Origin: an uncultured archaeon
GTDB taxonomy: Archaea > Halobacteriota > Halobacteria > Halobacteriales > Haloferacaceae
Assembly (NCBI GenBank): GCA_937138675.1
Contig: CAKZPG010000045.1
Span: 1-56,999 of the forward strand
DNA length: 56,999 bases
Direction: 5' to 3'
The position numbers and the translations under genes were made by a program. Numbering within the stretch: the stretch's first letter is position 1; every line of letters starts with the position of its first letter. This document shows, piece after piece, positions 18,535 through 27,651 of this stretch. The notes beneath the pieces are model-generated. The model saw only the letters and a program-made list of their open reading frames with translations. It searched no databases and had not been told where the DNA came from.

Positions 18535-19488
18535 ATGTCATTGCGTGGACGGCTGACTGAAACCACACCGGAGCGAGTCTCCGGTGTAACTGATTCGTAC
18601 ATCGTCCGCAACTTCGTTGGTGCGCTGGGAATTATGCTTCGCGACCGAACCACTGCATTCTACTTCGCTATCCTCGTCGGCGTCACACTGCTTGGAGTTG
18701 TGGGGCCGATGCTCGCGCCTTACGGCATCCAGGAGACGCAGTACAATGCGGCGACCGGGCAGGTACTCCAGGCGGCCGGGCCGTCGGTGGCCCACCCCCT
18801 CGGCACGACGTTTGCGGGCTACGACGTACTCTCGCGTCTCCTCGTTGGCGCCCGGCCGACAGTGATCACCGGCCTCCTCGGTGGGGCGATGATCCTCTCG
18901 ATCGGGACGGCAGTGGGCGTGACGGCGGGCTATGTTGGCGGACGGACCGAGACGGTGTTGATGCGTTTCACCGACTTTGTCTACGGTGTCCCGCTCATTC
19001 CGTTCGGCATCGTCCTTATCACCTTTCTCGGAGTTGGGTTTCTCTCGTCTATCGTCGTCATCGGGCTGATCCTCTGGCGCGGCGGGGCCCGGGTGATACG
19101 CGCCCAGACCCTCCAAGTCAAGCAGTACCCGTTCGTTCGGGTGGCGAAGGCGACGGGCGCCAGCACGCCCCGGATCATCGTCAAGCATATTCTGCCGAAC
19201 GTCGCGCCGATGGCCATCTTCTTTCTCTCGCTCGGGGTGGGGTACGCCATCGTCCTGCAGGCCAGCCTCACCTTCCTCGGCGTCGCAGACCCGTTCACGC
19301 CGTCGTGGGGCGTGATGATCCGGAACGCGTTCCGCTCGGGCTATATGTCCGAGGCGTGGTGGTGGTCGATTCCGCCGGGCTTTCTTATCGGCCTGACCGT
19401 CCTCTCGACGTTCATGTTCGGCCGTGGCTACGAAGATCTAGTTAACGAGGACGCCGAGTCCGCGGAGACCGAGGCGGTGGCGGCCTGA
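18535..19488 (+). CDS. Peptide/nickel-type ABC transporter permease, DppC family
   Basis: A 317-residue inner permease of the DppC/OppC type. The N-terminal helix (FYFAILVGVTLLGVVGPML, about residues 42-60) and the HPLGTTFAGYDVLSRLLVGAR segment, which precedes the transport domain, are typical of the C-type subunit. The ABC-coupling loop appears as VRVAKATGASTPRIIVKHILPN. Five to six membrane segments are seen. It leads a five-gene plus-strand operon and ends with an ATGA overlap onto the first ATPase. It imports peptides or similar solutes; the specificity cannot be read from sequence. Confidence 0.9.
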   Translation: MSLRGRLTETTPERVSGVTDSYIVRNFVGALGIMLRDRTTAFYFAILVGVTLLGVVGPMLAPYGIQETQYNAATGQVLQAAGPSVAHPLGTTFAGYDVLSRLLVGARPTVITGLLGGAMILSIGTAVGVTAGYVGGRTETVLMRFTDFVYGVPLIPFGIVLITFLGVGFLSSIVVIGLILWRGGARVIRAQTLQVKQYPFVRVAKATGASTPRIIVKHILPNVAPMAIFFLSLGVGYAIVLQASLTFLGVADPFTPSWGVMIRNAFRSGYMSEAWWWSIPPGFLIGLTVLSTFMFGRGYEDLVNEDAESAETEAVAA

Positions 19489-20537
19489 TGTCCGCTCCAC
19501 TGCTCGAGATTGAGGATCTGACGGTCCAGTACCGAACGAATCAGGGAATGCTCACTGCCGTCTCCGGTGCCTCCTTTACGATCGAGAGGGGGGAGTTCTT
19601 CGGCCTCGCCGGGGAGTCGGGGTCGGGCAAGAGCACGCTCGCGAAGGCGATCATCGGTGGCCTCGACGACAACGGCGAGGTCACCTCGGGGACACTCCGC
19701 TACCGTGGTGAGGAGATTCAAGACCTCGCCGAGACCGAGCTCAACGAGCGCCTCCGCTGGAAGGAGATATCGTGGATCCCGCAGTCCTCGATGAACAGTC
19801 TGGACCCTCTCCAGCGGGTCAGCGAGCAAGCGGCTGAGATCGGCCGGACCCACACTGACCTCTCTGACGAGGCGATCCGCGAGAAACTGAAAGAGATGTT
19901 CGACGTCGTCGGCCTCCAACAGAGTCGGATCGACGACTACCCACACCAGTTCTCTGGCGGGATGCAACAGCGAGCGATAATCGCGCTTGCGCTGTTTCTC
20001 GAGCCCAGCCTCGTCATCGCCGACGAGCCGACGACGGCGCTTGACGTGATCATGCAAGACCAGATCTTCAAATATCTCGACAGAACGAAGACCTCGACCG
20101 ACACCAGTCTCCTGCTTATCACCCACGATATCTCGGTGATCTTCGAGTCCTGCGACAGCGTGGCCATCATGCACGCGAGCCAGGTCACGGAGCGCGGGTC
20201 GGCACAGGCAGTCCACGACAACCCGCGTCACCCGTACGCGTTCATGTTCAAAGAGGCGTTCCCTGATATCCGGGAGCCCAAGCGTGAACTGGAGGTGATC
20301 GACGGATATCCGCCCGAACTGATGGGCGACGTTGACATCTGTAGCTTCGCGGACCGCTGTCCATGGGCGGTAGACGAGTGCCGGCAGAGCGCGCCGTCGT
20401 TGGACCCCGTCGGAGACGACGACGCCACCCACGCCGCGGCTTGTGTCCGCGCCGACGAGGCCTACGAACTGTACGAAGCTGAGGGGACCGACCCCGACGG
20501 CACCGGGCGGACCATCGCCCCGGAGGAGGACGACTGA
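19488..20537 (+). CDS. Peptide ABC transporter ATPase, DppD family
   Basis: A 349-residue ABC ATPase energising uptake. Motifs are Walker A GESGSGKST (about residues 43-51), the signature FSGGMQQR (about 151-158), Walker B LVIADEPTTALD, and the oligopeptide-family C-terminal extension with Cys residues (CSFADRCPWAVDEC, about 283-296) that may hold an iron-sulfur cluster. It overlaps the genes on either side by single-base or ATGA junctions, showing tight coupling. Confidence 0.93.
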   Translation: MSAPLLEIEDLTVQYRTNQGMLTAVSGASFTIERGEFFGLAGESGSGKSTLAKAIIGGLDDNGEVTSGTLRYRGEEIQDLAETELNERLRWKEISWIPQSSMNSLDPLQRVSEQAAEIGRTHTDLSDEAIREKLKEMFDVVGLQQSRIDDYPHQFSGGMQQRAIIALALFLEPSLVIADEPTTALDVIMQDQIFKYLDRTKTSTDTSLLLITHDISVIFESCDSVAIMHASQVTERGSAQAVHDNPRHPYAFMFKEAFPDIREPKRELEVIDGYPPELMGDVDICSFADRCPWAVDECRQSAPSLDPVGDDDATHAAACVRADEAYELYEAEGTDPDGTGRTIAPEEDD

Positions 20538-21829
20538 TGAGTAACGACCCGCCGCTGCTCGAGATTCGGAATCTTGAGAAGTACTTCGAGGAGTCGAGCA
20601 ACGTCCTTGATGTTCTCATGCGGCGCGAACCCTCGCAGATTCAGGCCGTCGACGACGTCTCGCTCACGCTGGAGGAGAACGATTCAGCCGCAGTCATCGG
20701 CGAGTCTGGCTGTGGGAAGACCACCCTACTGCTCACACTTATTGGCCTCCACGACGCCACTGGGGGCGACATCTACTACAAAGGTCAGCCGGTCTCGGAG
20801 TTCGACAAGTCGGACTGGAGGGAGTATCGGAGCAATGTGCAGGTGATCTTCCAGGACCCGTTCAACTCGCTCGACCCGAAAATGACGGTCGCAGAGTCGC
20901 TGAAGGAGCCGCTGAAGATCCATGGGATCGGTGACCGGGACCGACGAGTACGGGAGGTGCTCGAACATGTCGAACTGAGCCCTCCCGAGAAGTATCTGGG
21001 GCGCAAGCCGGCGAATCTCAGCGGCGGTGAGAAACAACGAGTCTCAATCGGCCGCGCGTTGGTTCTTGAACCGGACGTGATCCTCGCGGACGAACCCGTG
21101 TCAATGCTCGATGTGTCGACGCAGGCAGCCGTGCTGAACACGATGAAGAACCTTATCGATGAGTTCGGCGTCTCGATGCTCTACATCTCGCACGACCTCT
21201 CGACGGTCTCGTATATCTCGGAGGTGGTCAACGTAATGTACCTCGGCCGCGTCGTTGAGTCGGCACCGACAGAACAGATCCTCGCGGACCCGAAACACCC
21301 GTACACGGAGGCGCTCGTCTCGGCCATCCCCGTCCCGGACCCGCACTACAACCGGGAGCGAACAGAGATGTCCGGCGCGCCTCGCGACCCGGTCGACCTC
21401 GGCGAAGGCTGTCGGTTCCGCGACCGCTGTCCGGCGGTGATACCGCCCGACGACCTCGAGATACCACAGGCGGCTTACCGGGAGGTGATTGCCTTCCGCG
21501 AGCGATTGGCCCGCGACGACCTCACTCTCGACCGGGTGCGCGCGGAACTGGATGACTCGACCGACACGGACGCGCTCGCGGCGGCGCTCCGCGAGGAGTA
21601 CTTCGACCACGACCTGATGGGCGAGAACGACGCAGTGCTCGACACGGCGCTCTCGGCCCTCGCGGCCGGCGACGGTGACCGAGCAGGCGACCTGTTACGT
21701 GGCCGCTTCGAGAGCGTCTGCGAGCAGACGCCTGCGGATGTCACGACGGACGACGAGTGGACGGTCGCCTGCCACTACTACGATGACGACACACAGATAG
21801 AGGAGAAACGTGTTCCCACGACTGACTGA
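20537..21829 (+). CDS. Peptide ABC transporter ATPase, DppF family
   Basis: A 430-residue ATPase, longer than its partner. Walker A is GESGCGKTT (about residues 55-63), the signature LSGGEKQR (about 158-165) and Walker B VILADEPVSMLD. The oligopeptide-type C-terminal Cys motif is CRFRDRCPAV (about 294-303). About 120 further residues, acidic and helical, follow the usual end of the family (from about 310). A similar tail is known in haloarchaeal DppF proteins; its function is unknown. It forms a heterodimer with the DppD-type subunit. Confidence 0.92.
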   Translation: MSNDPPLLEIRNLEKYFEESSNVLDVLMRREPSQIQAVDDVSLTLEENDSAAVIGESGCGKTTLLLTLIGLHDATGGDIYYKGQPVSEFDKSDWREYRSNVQVIFQDPFNSLDPKMTVAESLKEPLKIHGIGDRDRRVREVLEHVELSPPEKYLGRKPANLSGGEKQRVSIGRALVLEPDVILADEPVSMLDVSTQAAVLNTMKNLIDEFGVSMLYISHDLSTVSYISEVVNVMYLGRVVESAPTEQILADPKHPYTEALVSAIPVPDPHYNRERTEMSGAPRDPVDLGEGCRFRDRCPAVIPPDDLEIPQAAYREVIAFRERLARDDLTLDRVRAELDDSTDTDALAAALREEYFDHDLMGENDAVLDTALSALAAGDGDRAGDLLRGRFESVCEQTPADVTTDDEWTVACHYYDDDTQIEEKRVPTTD

Positions 21830-21907
21830 GACGACGAGCGGACGACGCCCCCGCCAGGGGGCGGGCCACGCGTGGCCCGACCGGCTGGTAGACCACACGA
21901 CGCCCGT

Positions 21908-21915
21908 GGAGGTGA
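21908..21915 (+). promoter_or_regulatory. Shine-Dalgarno site deciding the permease start
   Basis: GGAGGTGA lies four bases before GTG 21920. It supports that GTG as the start of the next permease over the ATG at 21872. Confidence 0.6.
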
Positions 21916-21919
21916 CTCT

Positions 21920-22903
21920 GTGTCGTCCCTGAAGCGGTATTTCGCGGTGCGGAGCGCCCAGACCGTCGTTATGCTCTTTCTCGTATTGACAGCGCTTTTC
22001 GTTCTGTTCCGGTCGATGCCGGGCGACTTTACCACACAGATGGCCGCCGCGGGGGCCAACGAGGCGGCGCTAGCGCGGATACGCGAGCAGTGGGGGCTGA
22101 ACGAGCCGCTGTACGTCCAGTATTTCGAGTATATCAAGAATCTCCTGCGTGGTGACCTCGGTCAGTCGCCGGTCTACCGCGTCGACGTTTGGGAGTTCGT
22201 GAAGCTCCGGATGTTCAACACGTTCATTCTCGTCGCACCGGCGATGACGTTCACCTACCTGTTCGGCTCGGTCGTCGGGACCATCGCGGGGAGCAAACGC
22301 GGCGGACTATTGGAGCGCATCGGCATCGTGCCGGTCATCACTACCGGCTCTTTCCCAGCCTTCTTCACCTCTATTGTCCTCATCGTCGTCTTCGCGGACT
22401 GGTTCAACCTCTTCCCGACCTCCGGAATGCTCTCTGCGACGTCCGCGACGGGTCTTGAGTGGTGGGAACCGTACCTGTCGTGGGACTTTGCACACCACTA
22501 CGTCCTGCCGTTCACCGCCGTCTTCCTGCGGTATCTGTTCATCCCCTCGCTCATTATGCGGACGAGCGTCGTTGAGGTGATGGGACAGGACCACACGGAG
22601 TACCACCGCCTCACCGGTATCTCCCCGACCAAGCGCCTCCGGCACGTCGCCAAGCACGCCAGTCTGCCGGTCATAACAATCTATCCCGTCTCGCTGGCGC
22701 GCGCCCTTGGTGGTGTTGTCCTCATCGAGACGGTGTTCAACTGGCCGGGCATCGGGTTCACGCTGGTGGAGGCGGTCCTCGGGCGGGACTACCCGGTCGT
22801 CCAGTTCGTCTTCTTCATCGTCGCGACGTTTGTCATCCTCTCGAACTTCGTCGTCGATCTGGTCTATGGGGTGATCGACCCGCGAATCCGGATCGACGAC
22901 TAA
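21920..22903 (+). CDS. Peptide ABC transporter permease, DppB family
   Basis: A 327-residue permease of the DppB/OppB type. The first helix (VVMLFLVLTALFVLFRSMPGDF) carries the family's RxMPGD, followed by LREQWGL-like IREQWGLNEPLYVQYFEYI. The coupling loop is EYHRLTGISPTKRLRHVAKHASLPV, and the end FVVDLVYGVIDPRIR is diagnostic for B subunits. The start GTG is chosen by its ribosome-binding sequence. It comes after the ATPases, an uncommon order (C-D-F-B-A). Confidence 0.91.
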   Translation: MSSLKRYFAVRSAQTVVMLFLVLTALFVLFRSMPGDFTTQMAAAGANEAALARIREQWGLNEPLYVQYFEYIKNLLRGDLGQSPVYRVDVWEFVKLRMFNTFILVAPAMTFTYLFGSVVGTIAGSKRGGLLERIGIVPVITTGSFPAFFTSIVLIVVFADWFNLFPTSGMLSATSATGLEWWEPYLSWDFAHHYVLPFTAVFLRYLFIPSLIMRTSVVEVMGQDHTEYHRLTGISPTKRLRHVAKHASLPVITIYPVSLARALGGVVLIETVFNWPGIGFTLVEAVLGRDYPVVQFVFFIVATFVILSNFVVDLVYGVIDPRIRIDD

Positions 22904-23022
22904 GCGGTCGTCATCGACTCCGGATCGAGCGGAGTTCACCTCGAAATTCGATGTTTATACTAGTCACTCAGGCGTGGCTGCATATGTACGGTATAATTTG
23001 AGACAAATGTTACCACCCATAG

Positions 23023-23031
23023 TTTTATCAT
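23023..23031 (+). promoter_or_regulatory. TATA-like box of the binding-protein gene
   Basis: TTTTATCAT is centred about 28 bases before ATG 23054, within the strongly A/T-rich 150-base gap after the permease gene. This suggests the binding protein is made from an additional, leaderless transcript, a usual way to make the receptor in excess over the transporter. Confidence 0.5.
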
Positions 23032-23053
23032 ACCATACTATATTAGTCTAAAT

Positions 23054-24850
23054 ATGGCATCAGCAGACGACACGACAGACTCGACAATCGACCGGCGCTC
23101 GGTACTCCGGGCCTTGGGCGCTGCGTCTGCGGCCGGATTGGCCGGCTGTAGCGGCAGTGGTGGCGGCGGTGGCGGCGGTGGCGGCGGCGACCTCGGCGAG
23201 CGGGTCTCCTCGCTCCAGATGGAGTACTGGTCGGACTACGGTGGGTTCACAACCACCCAAGAGCAGATGGCGCCGATAATCCGGCAGGGTGTCGAGCAGC
23301 ATCTCGGCGTCGGTATGGAGGTCGTACCGAAGGGTATCTCCTCGCAGTTGGGGGAGTTGGCGAACGACCAGAACCGCGCGAACAACATCTCCTTCACCTG
23401 GTGGGTGCCGGCGGCGGACCGCCTCGACCCGCAGGAGCTGTTGAACAACATGCGCATCGACTGGGCGGGGGCCGGCGGCCAGAGTAATTACTCGAACTAC
23501 GCCGACTGCGAGTACACCCAGTTGCTGCAAGATCAGACCACTGCGGAGACGTCGGAGAAGCGCACACAGGGCATGTACGAGACGATTGCGTACATGGCCG
23601 ATGACTGTGCGATCGGCAACCTCTGTCCCGTCGCCAACATCGGTGCGTGGCGGACCGACCGTGTCGAGATGGGCGGCATCGGTAACGGCGGCATCGCCCG
23701 CTCAAACGCTGAGTGGGCGTTCAAGTCCGAACTGACCGAGGGCGACGAAATGGTCGTCGCAATCAACCCCATCGCCACGGAGACGTCGAACTGGCTCACC
23801 CACTCGGCGTCAATGCCGGAGGCTATGTGGCAGCACATGATCAGCTCGCCGGTCCACAAATACAACGAGGACTTCGAGATCGTCGAGTTGCTGGGGTCGG
23901 TCGACGTTGTCGACGCCCAGGAGGTCGTCGTCGAACTGTTCGACGACGCCCAGTTCACCAACGGCGACCCAGTCACCGGCGAGGACGTGAAGTTCACCTT
24001 CGAGCAGATCAAACGCGGCGGGGAGGCAGGCGCGTATCCCGGCGCGGCGCCAGTGCCATACGACTCGATCGAGGCAGACGGGAAGACCTGCCGGTTCACC
24101 TTCACGGAGCCGTACATCCCGTTCGTCAACACGACGCTGATGCGGTGGGGGGTCGTCCACAAGCAGTCCTTTGAGGAAGCGGGGGCCGTTCAGGACCCCG
24201 GCGGCGCACAGTTCGAGACGCCGATCGTCACCTCTGGCCCGCTCCAGGTAACGTCGCTTGACCGCGGCCAGCGAGTCGTGACGGAGCCGGTCGACACCCA
24301 CCCCACATACTCGGCGAGCCAGCCGATAATCTTTGAGGCATTCCGTAACGAGGAGACTATCATCACGGCGCTGGAGGCCGGCGAGGTTGACATCGCGCCC
24401 GAGATCTCGCCGCCGAACGCAAAACGCGTCAATGAGGAGGTAGACAACGCGAAGGCGGAGTTTGCGGGGACCCACACCTCGTACAACCTCCAGTATGTCT
24501 GTCACACGGCCCCGTGCAAGTTCCCAGAGTTCCGCAAGGCTGTTGCGGCGGTCGTGAACCGCCAGAAGCTCATCGACGTGGCGATGAACGGGCAGGTCGA
24601 ACCCGATATGTACCCGACGTACATCTCGCACAATCACCCGCTTTACCCACCCGAGGATATGCTGTACAAGCAGGCCGACGACCCGACCGGGAGCCCCGAC
24701 AAAGGGGTTTCCCTGCTTGAGGATGCTGGCTGGGGCTTCGACGGCGACGGCAACCTCCACTACCCGCCGGACGCGGACCTCGAACCTCTCTGGCCCCAGG
24801 GTGAGGCCCCGAGCGCCGATGACTTCCCCTGCATGGAAGACCTCGGCTGA
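23054..24850 (+). CDS. Peptide-type ABC transporter substrate-binding lipoprotein
   Basis: A 598-residue surface receptor of the SBP_bac_5 (DppA/OppA) family. The N terminus holds a Tat-type signal DRRSVLRALGAASAAGLAGC with a lipobox ending in Cys, then a Ser/Gly linker of ten consecutive Gly. The mature domain has the family's QEVVVELFDDAQFTNGDPVT segment and the ALEAGEVDIAPE region. The lipidated Cys near residue 32 anchors it to the membrane face. It closes the transporter operon. Ligand is unknown; neighbouring amidases suggest peptides or amide-containing compounds. Confidence 0.92.
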   Translation: MASADDTTDSTIDRRSVLRALGAASAAGLAGCSGSGGGGGGGGGGDLGERVSSLQMEYWSDYGGFTTTQEQMAPIIRQGVEQHLGVGMEVVPKGISSQLGELANDQNRANNISFTWWVPAADRLDPQELLNNMRIDWAGAGGQSNYSNYADCEYTQLLQDQTTAETSEKRTQGMYETIAYMADDCAIGNLCPVANIGAWRTDRVEMGGIGNGGIARSNAEWAFKSELTEGDEMVVAINPIATETSNWLTHSASMPEAMWQHMISSPVHKYNEDFEIVELLGSVDVVDAQEVVVELFDDAQFTNGDPVTGEDVKFTFEQIKRGGEAGAYPGAAPVPYDSIEADGKTCRFTFTEPYIPFVNTTLMRWGVVHKQSFEEAGAVQDPGGAQFETPIVTSGPLQVTSLDRGQRVVTEPVDTHPTYSASQPIIFEAFRNEETIITALEAGEVDIAPEISPPNAKRVNEEVDNAKAEFAGTHTSYNLQYVCHTAPCKFPEFRKAVAAVVNRQKLIDVAMNGQVEPDMYPTYISHNHPLYPPEDMLYKQADDPTGSPDKGVSLLEDAGWGFDGDGNLHYPPDADLEPLWPQGEAPSADDFPCMEDLG

Positions 24851-24898
24851 GCGGCCGACGATACCTACTTTCCGTCCCGTCGCGACATCACTTCCACC

Positions 24899-25603
24899 AT
24901 GCATACCTCGGACTCTTCGACCCACGACAGCCCAGTTGAGCGCCTCATCGAGAGTGATGTGTTCGTCCCGAGCGACGGCGACCTCGCTCTGGCGGACGAC
25001 TTCCGCGAGGCGGTCGCTGCGAGTCGCAAGACACTCACCGACGAGGGGCCCGCTCGGGCCCGCGCGGCCGTCGCGACCCTGACCGATGACAAGGAGACCC
25101 GGACCGCGGTCCGGGCAGACGTCGACGCCGACGACGGACTGCTCGCTCGGTATGTCGCCCTGCGCGACCGAGTCGACGACCTCGCGCCCGAACGCGCCCT
25201 TGCGCTGGCGGTCGTGACCGGCCACGTCGAAAATGGCGAGCCGCGCCATGGCGGCGCGCCCGATGCGTTCCTGCCCGTCGACGGGGACGATCTCCTTGAC
25301 CTAGTCTCGCTCTACCGCCGCTGTGTCGTCTACGCGTGGCGCGAGAACTGCTCGCCGTGCGAACGAACCCGCGAGCATTTCGACGCGATGTTCGCCGACG
25401 GTCCGCCAGATGATGTGATGTGTCTCGCCGTCTACGGCCCCAACTGCCCCCGGCTCCTCTCCGAGGAGTTCGACGTTGTCGGCGCCCCGACAACGCTTTT
25501 CACCCTCGACGGCGCCGTCGACTCGCGGCTCGTCGGTCTGCCGGCCCGCGAGGCAGTCGAGAGCGAGGTTGAGACCTTGCGCGAGCGGACGCTCCCGTCT
25601 TAA
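24899..25603 (+). CDS. Thioredoxin-fold protein with CSPC motif
   Basis: A 234-residue acidic cytoplasmic protein. The N-terminal 125 residues are helical and unrecognised. The C-terminal 100 form a thioredoxin-like domain: YRRCVVYAWRENCSPCERTR (active site CSPC near residue 150), then the cis-proline segment VVGAPTTLFTLDG. It probably reduces disulfides or handles a redox partner. Its stop overlaps that of the convergent cupredoxin gene by three bases. No signal peptide is seen. Confidence 0.75.
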   Translation: MHTSDSSTHDSPVERLIESDVFVPSDGDLALADDFREAVAASRKTLTDEGPARARAAVATLTDDKETRTAVRADVDADDGLLARYVALRDRVDDLAPERALALAVVTGHVENGEPRHGGAPDAFLPVDGDDLLDLVSLYRRCVVYAWRENCSPCERTREHFDAMFADGPPDDVMCLAVYGPNCPRLLSEEFDVVGAPTTLFTLDGAVDSRLVGLPAREAVESEVETLRERTLPS

Positions 25604-26040
25604 CTGTCTGTCACGACAACTGTCCCTGTCGTCCCCTCCGACACTGTTGGGATCGAGAAGTAGTGGTACTCGCCCGGTGTTTCGAACATGTGGTGGTAGC
25701 TGTCACCACGCGCGAGCGCCCCCACCAGCGGATAGAGCATCCGCGCGGTCACTTCACGCTTGATCCCGCCGCTCGCGAAGTATGCCCCGCCCGGCGGGAG
25801 GGTGTCCTCGTCGGCGGTCACCGTCCCCGGATGCTGGCCCCTGTTCTCCCAGCGCACGGTCACGCCCGTCGCGATCTGGAGTGTCTTGGGGTCGAACCGG
25901 AGGTCCGGTGTCAGCCGAACCGTCTCGTCCGGGTCCTCTTGACGTCGCTCGTCGCCGCCCAGACAGCCAGCGACTCCGGTGACCCCAACGCAGGCGCCCG
26001 TCCGCACGAGTAGTCGTCGGCGGGTCATCTTGCTCGCCAC
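25600..26040 (-). CDS. Cupredoxin-fold lipoprotein lacking copper ligands
   Basis: A 146-residue protein with a Tat-type lipoprotein signal (TRRRLLVRTGACVGVTGVAGC). It is followed by a cupredoxin fold as in halocyanin: RFDPKTLQIATGVTVRWENRG, then TPGEYHYFSIPTVSEGTTGT. In blue copper proteins the last segment reads YxxCxPHxxxGMxG-like; here Ser, Thr and Thr stand at the Cys, His and Met positions, and the early ligand His position has Gly. The fold is retained but type-1 copper binding is not expected. Role unknown; a structural or alternative-ligand function is possible. It converges on the thioredoxin-like gene. Confidence 0.75.
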   Translation of the reverse strand: MASKMTRRRLLVRTGACVGVTGVAGCLGGDERRQEDPDETVRLTPDLRFDPKTLQIATGVTVRWENRGQHPGTVTADEDTLPPGGAYFASGGIKREVTARMLYPLVGALARGDSYHHMFETPGEYHYFSIPTVSEGTTGTVVVTDS

Positions 26041-26114
26041 GCCGGCCGTAGCGCGCCGTCCTGAATACTTCTTCCGCCGTGCGGATTCAAGTGTAGCCGG
26101 GCGGAATTAGATAT

Positions 26115-27350
26115 ATGAGACTTGACATCGACCGGGACCGACTGGTCGAGTTGGTGCGGACACAGGCGTCGTTCGGCGCCACTGACGATGGTGGACTTCA
26201 CCGTCTCGCGCTCTCCGACGCCGACGCAGACGCGCGAGACTGGCTCGTCGCGCGGCTTGAGGCAGCGGACCTCTCCGTCCGGGTGGACGCGTTCGGCAAC
26301 GTGTTCGGCCGGCGCGAAGGGGCCGACCCGGACGCCGCGCCGGTACTCCTCGGATCACATCTTGACTCTCAGCCCTACGGTGGGATCTACGACGGCGCCC
26401 TCGGTGTCGTCGCGGCCCTGGAAGTCTGCCTGACGCTCAACGACGATGGCGTCCGGACCCGCCGGCCCATCGAGGTGGTGAACTGGACGAACGAGGAGGG
26501 CTCACGGTTCCAGCCGACGATGCAGGGCAGTGGCGTCTGGGCCGGTGAGTTCGACCGGGACGCCCAGTACGAGCGCACCGACGACGACGGGGTGCGGGTC
26601 GTCGACGAACTCGACCGGATCGGCTACCGTGGCGACCACCCTGCCGAACCGCGCGAGCCGTACGACTCGTACCTCGAACTCCACATCGAGCAGGGGCCGG
26701 CGCTTGAGACAGCGGGTGCGGACGTCGGCGTCGTCACAGGCATCGTTGGGCTCTCGTGGGGTGAGGTGACACTGTCTGGGCGCTCCGACCACACTGGCAC
26801 GACGCCGATGCACCTCCGCGCTGACGCGCTGGTGGCTGCCGCGGACGTCACGACGGCGATCCGCCGCCTGCCGGGAGCTTTCGGCGAGCGCACGGTGGCG
26901 ACGGTCGGCTCGCTTGACGTCTCGCCGAACTCCGTCAACATCGTTCCGGAGGAGGTTCAGTTCACCTGGGACGTACGCGCGCCCGCGGACGCCACAGTGC
27001 GTGAGGCGACCGACCGGATCGAACGCGAGGTCACGGCGGCGGCCACCCGCGAGGGAGTTGCCCACGAGGTTGAGCAGTTTCTCACTGCGTCGTCGGTGGC
27101 GTTCCCGGACCGGACCGTCTCGACGGTTGCGACAGCCGCCGACCGTCTTGGCTACGAGGCACTCGACCTCTTCAGCGGCGCGGCCCACGACGCGAGCCAC
27201 GTCGCAGGTGTCTGCGACGCCGGGATGATCTTCGCCGTGAGTGACGACGGCCGGAGCCACACGGAAGACGAACACACGAGCTGGGACGACTGTTACAGCG
27301 CCGCGAACGTCCTCGCGAACGCGGCGCTTGACCTCGCAGAACCGGCGTGA
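26115..27350 (+). CDS. Zn-dependent amidase of the N-carbamoyl-L-amino acid hydrolase family
   Basis: A 411-residue M20/AmaB-type hydrolase that removes N-carbamoyl or similar amide groups from amino acids or ureidoglycine-type compounds. Conserved motifs are LGSHLDSQPYGGIYDGALG (metal His and Asp, about residues 78-96), WTNEEGSRFQPTMQGSGVW (metal Glu pair), YLELHIEQGPALE (about 188-200), SDHTGTTPM, and FSGAAHDASH near the end. It could take part in hydantoin, pyrimidine or purine-ring nitrogen salvage; no hydantoinase is adjacent. The TATA-like AGATATATG just precedes the ATG start. Confidence 0.9.
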   Translation: MRLDIDRDRLVELVRTQASFGATDDGGLHRLALSDADADARDWLVARLEAADLSVRVDAFGNVFGRREGADPDAAPVLLGSHLDSQPYGGIYDGALGVVAALEVCLTLNDDGVRTRRPIEVVNWTNEEGSRFQPTMQGSGVWAGEFDRDAQYERTDDDGVRVVDELDRIGYRGDHPAEPREPYDSYLELHIEQGPALETAGADVGVVTGIVGLSWGEVTLSGRSDHTGTTPMHLRADALVAAADVTTAIRRLPGAFGERTVATVGSLDVSPNSVNIVPEEVQFTWDVRAPADATVREATDRIEREVTAAATREGVAHEVEQFLTASSVAFPDRTVSTVATAADRLGYEALDLFSGAAHDASHVAGVCDAGMIFAVSDDGRSHTEDEHTSWDDCYSAANVLANAALDLAEPA

Positions 27351-27356
27351 ACTATA

Positions 27357-27538
27357 CCATGCTCGCTCAGAGCTGACGCCGTTCGCTCCTTGAGGGGAGG
27401 GCTTCCTGCTTCCACGACGCGCTTTGCAGATACAGGCGTATCCACAGCGAGCGCAGTCTCCACAGGCGTTGCTTTGGCGTATCCCACTCCTATGTCTTCG
27501 AGGCCACGAGAAAGAAGTCGAAAATATTGCGACCGCAT
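27357..27538 (-). pseudogene. C-terminal remnant of a TnpB (IS1341-type) gene
   Basis: The minus strand encodes LSRGLEDIGVGYAKATPVET, then AVDTPVSAKRVVEAGSPPLK and ERTASALSE. From memory this is very close to the C-terminal tail of haloarchaeal TnpB proteins, which follow a DINAAFNILSRG zinc-ribbon end. The preceding residues (MRSQYFRL) no longer match and the expected stop is lost, so about 55 codons of tail survive. The zinc ribbon and RuvC domain are missing, so it is inactive. It sits between two oppositely directed amidase-type genes. Confidence 0.7.
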
Positions 27539-27651
27539 GTGCCTGTGGTCGTCTTACCAACTGATATATCAGAACTATGCGGCGCTGTATCCCTCCCTTG
27601 CTCGCACCTACCGCTCGGTCGGCGCTCGCTGTGGACGAGAGGTTTGTTCAG

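Noticed and set aside
18111-18653. A 180-codon minus-strand frame over the decayed stretch and the permease start
   Set aside because: It overlaps the well-supported permease gene and its promoter; open only because of GC-rich codon bias, though part may belong to an old element.
23160-23190. GGC/GGT repeat tract taken for a microsatellite
   Set aside because: It encodes the polyglycine linker after the lipobox of the binding protein, a common feature of haloarchaeal lipoproteins.
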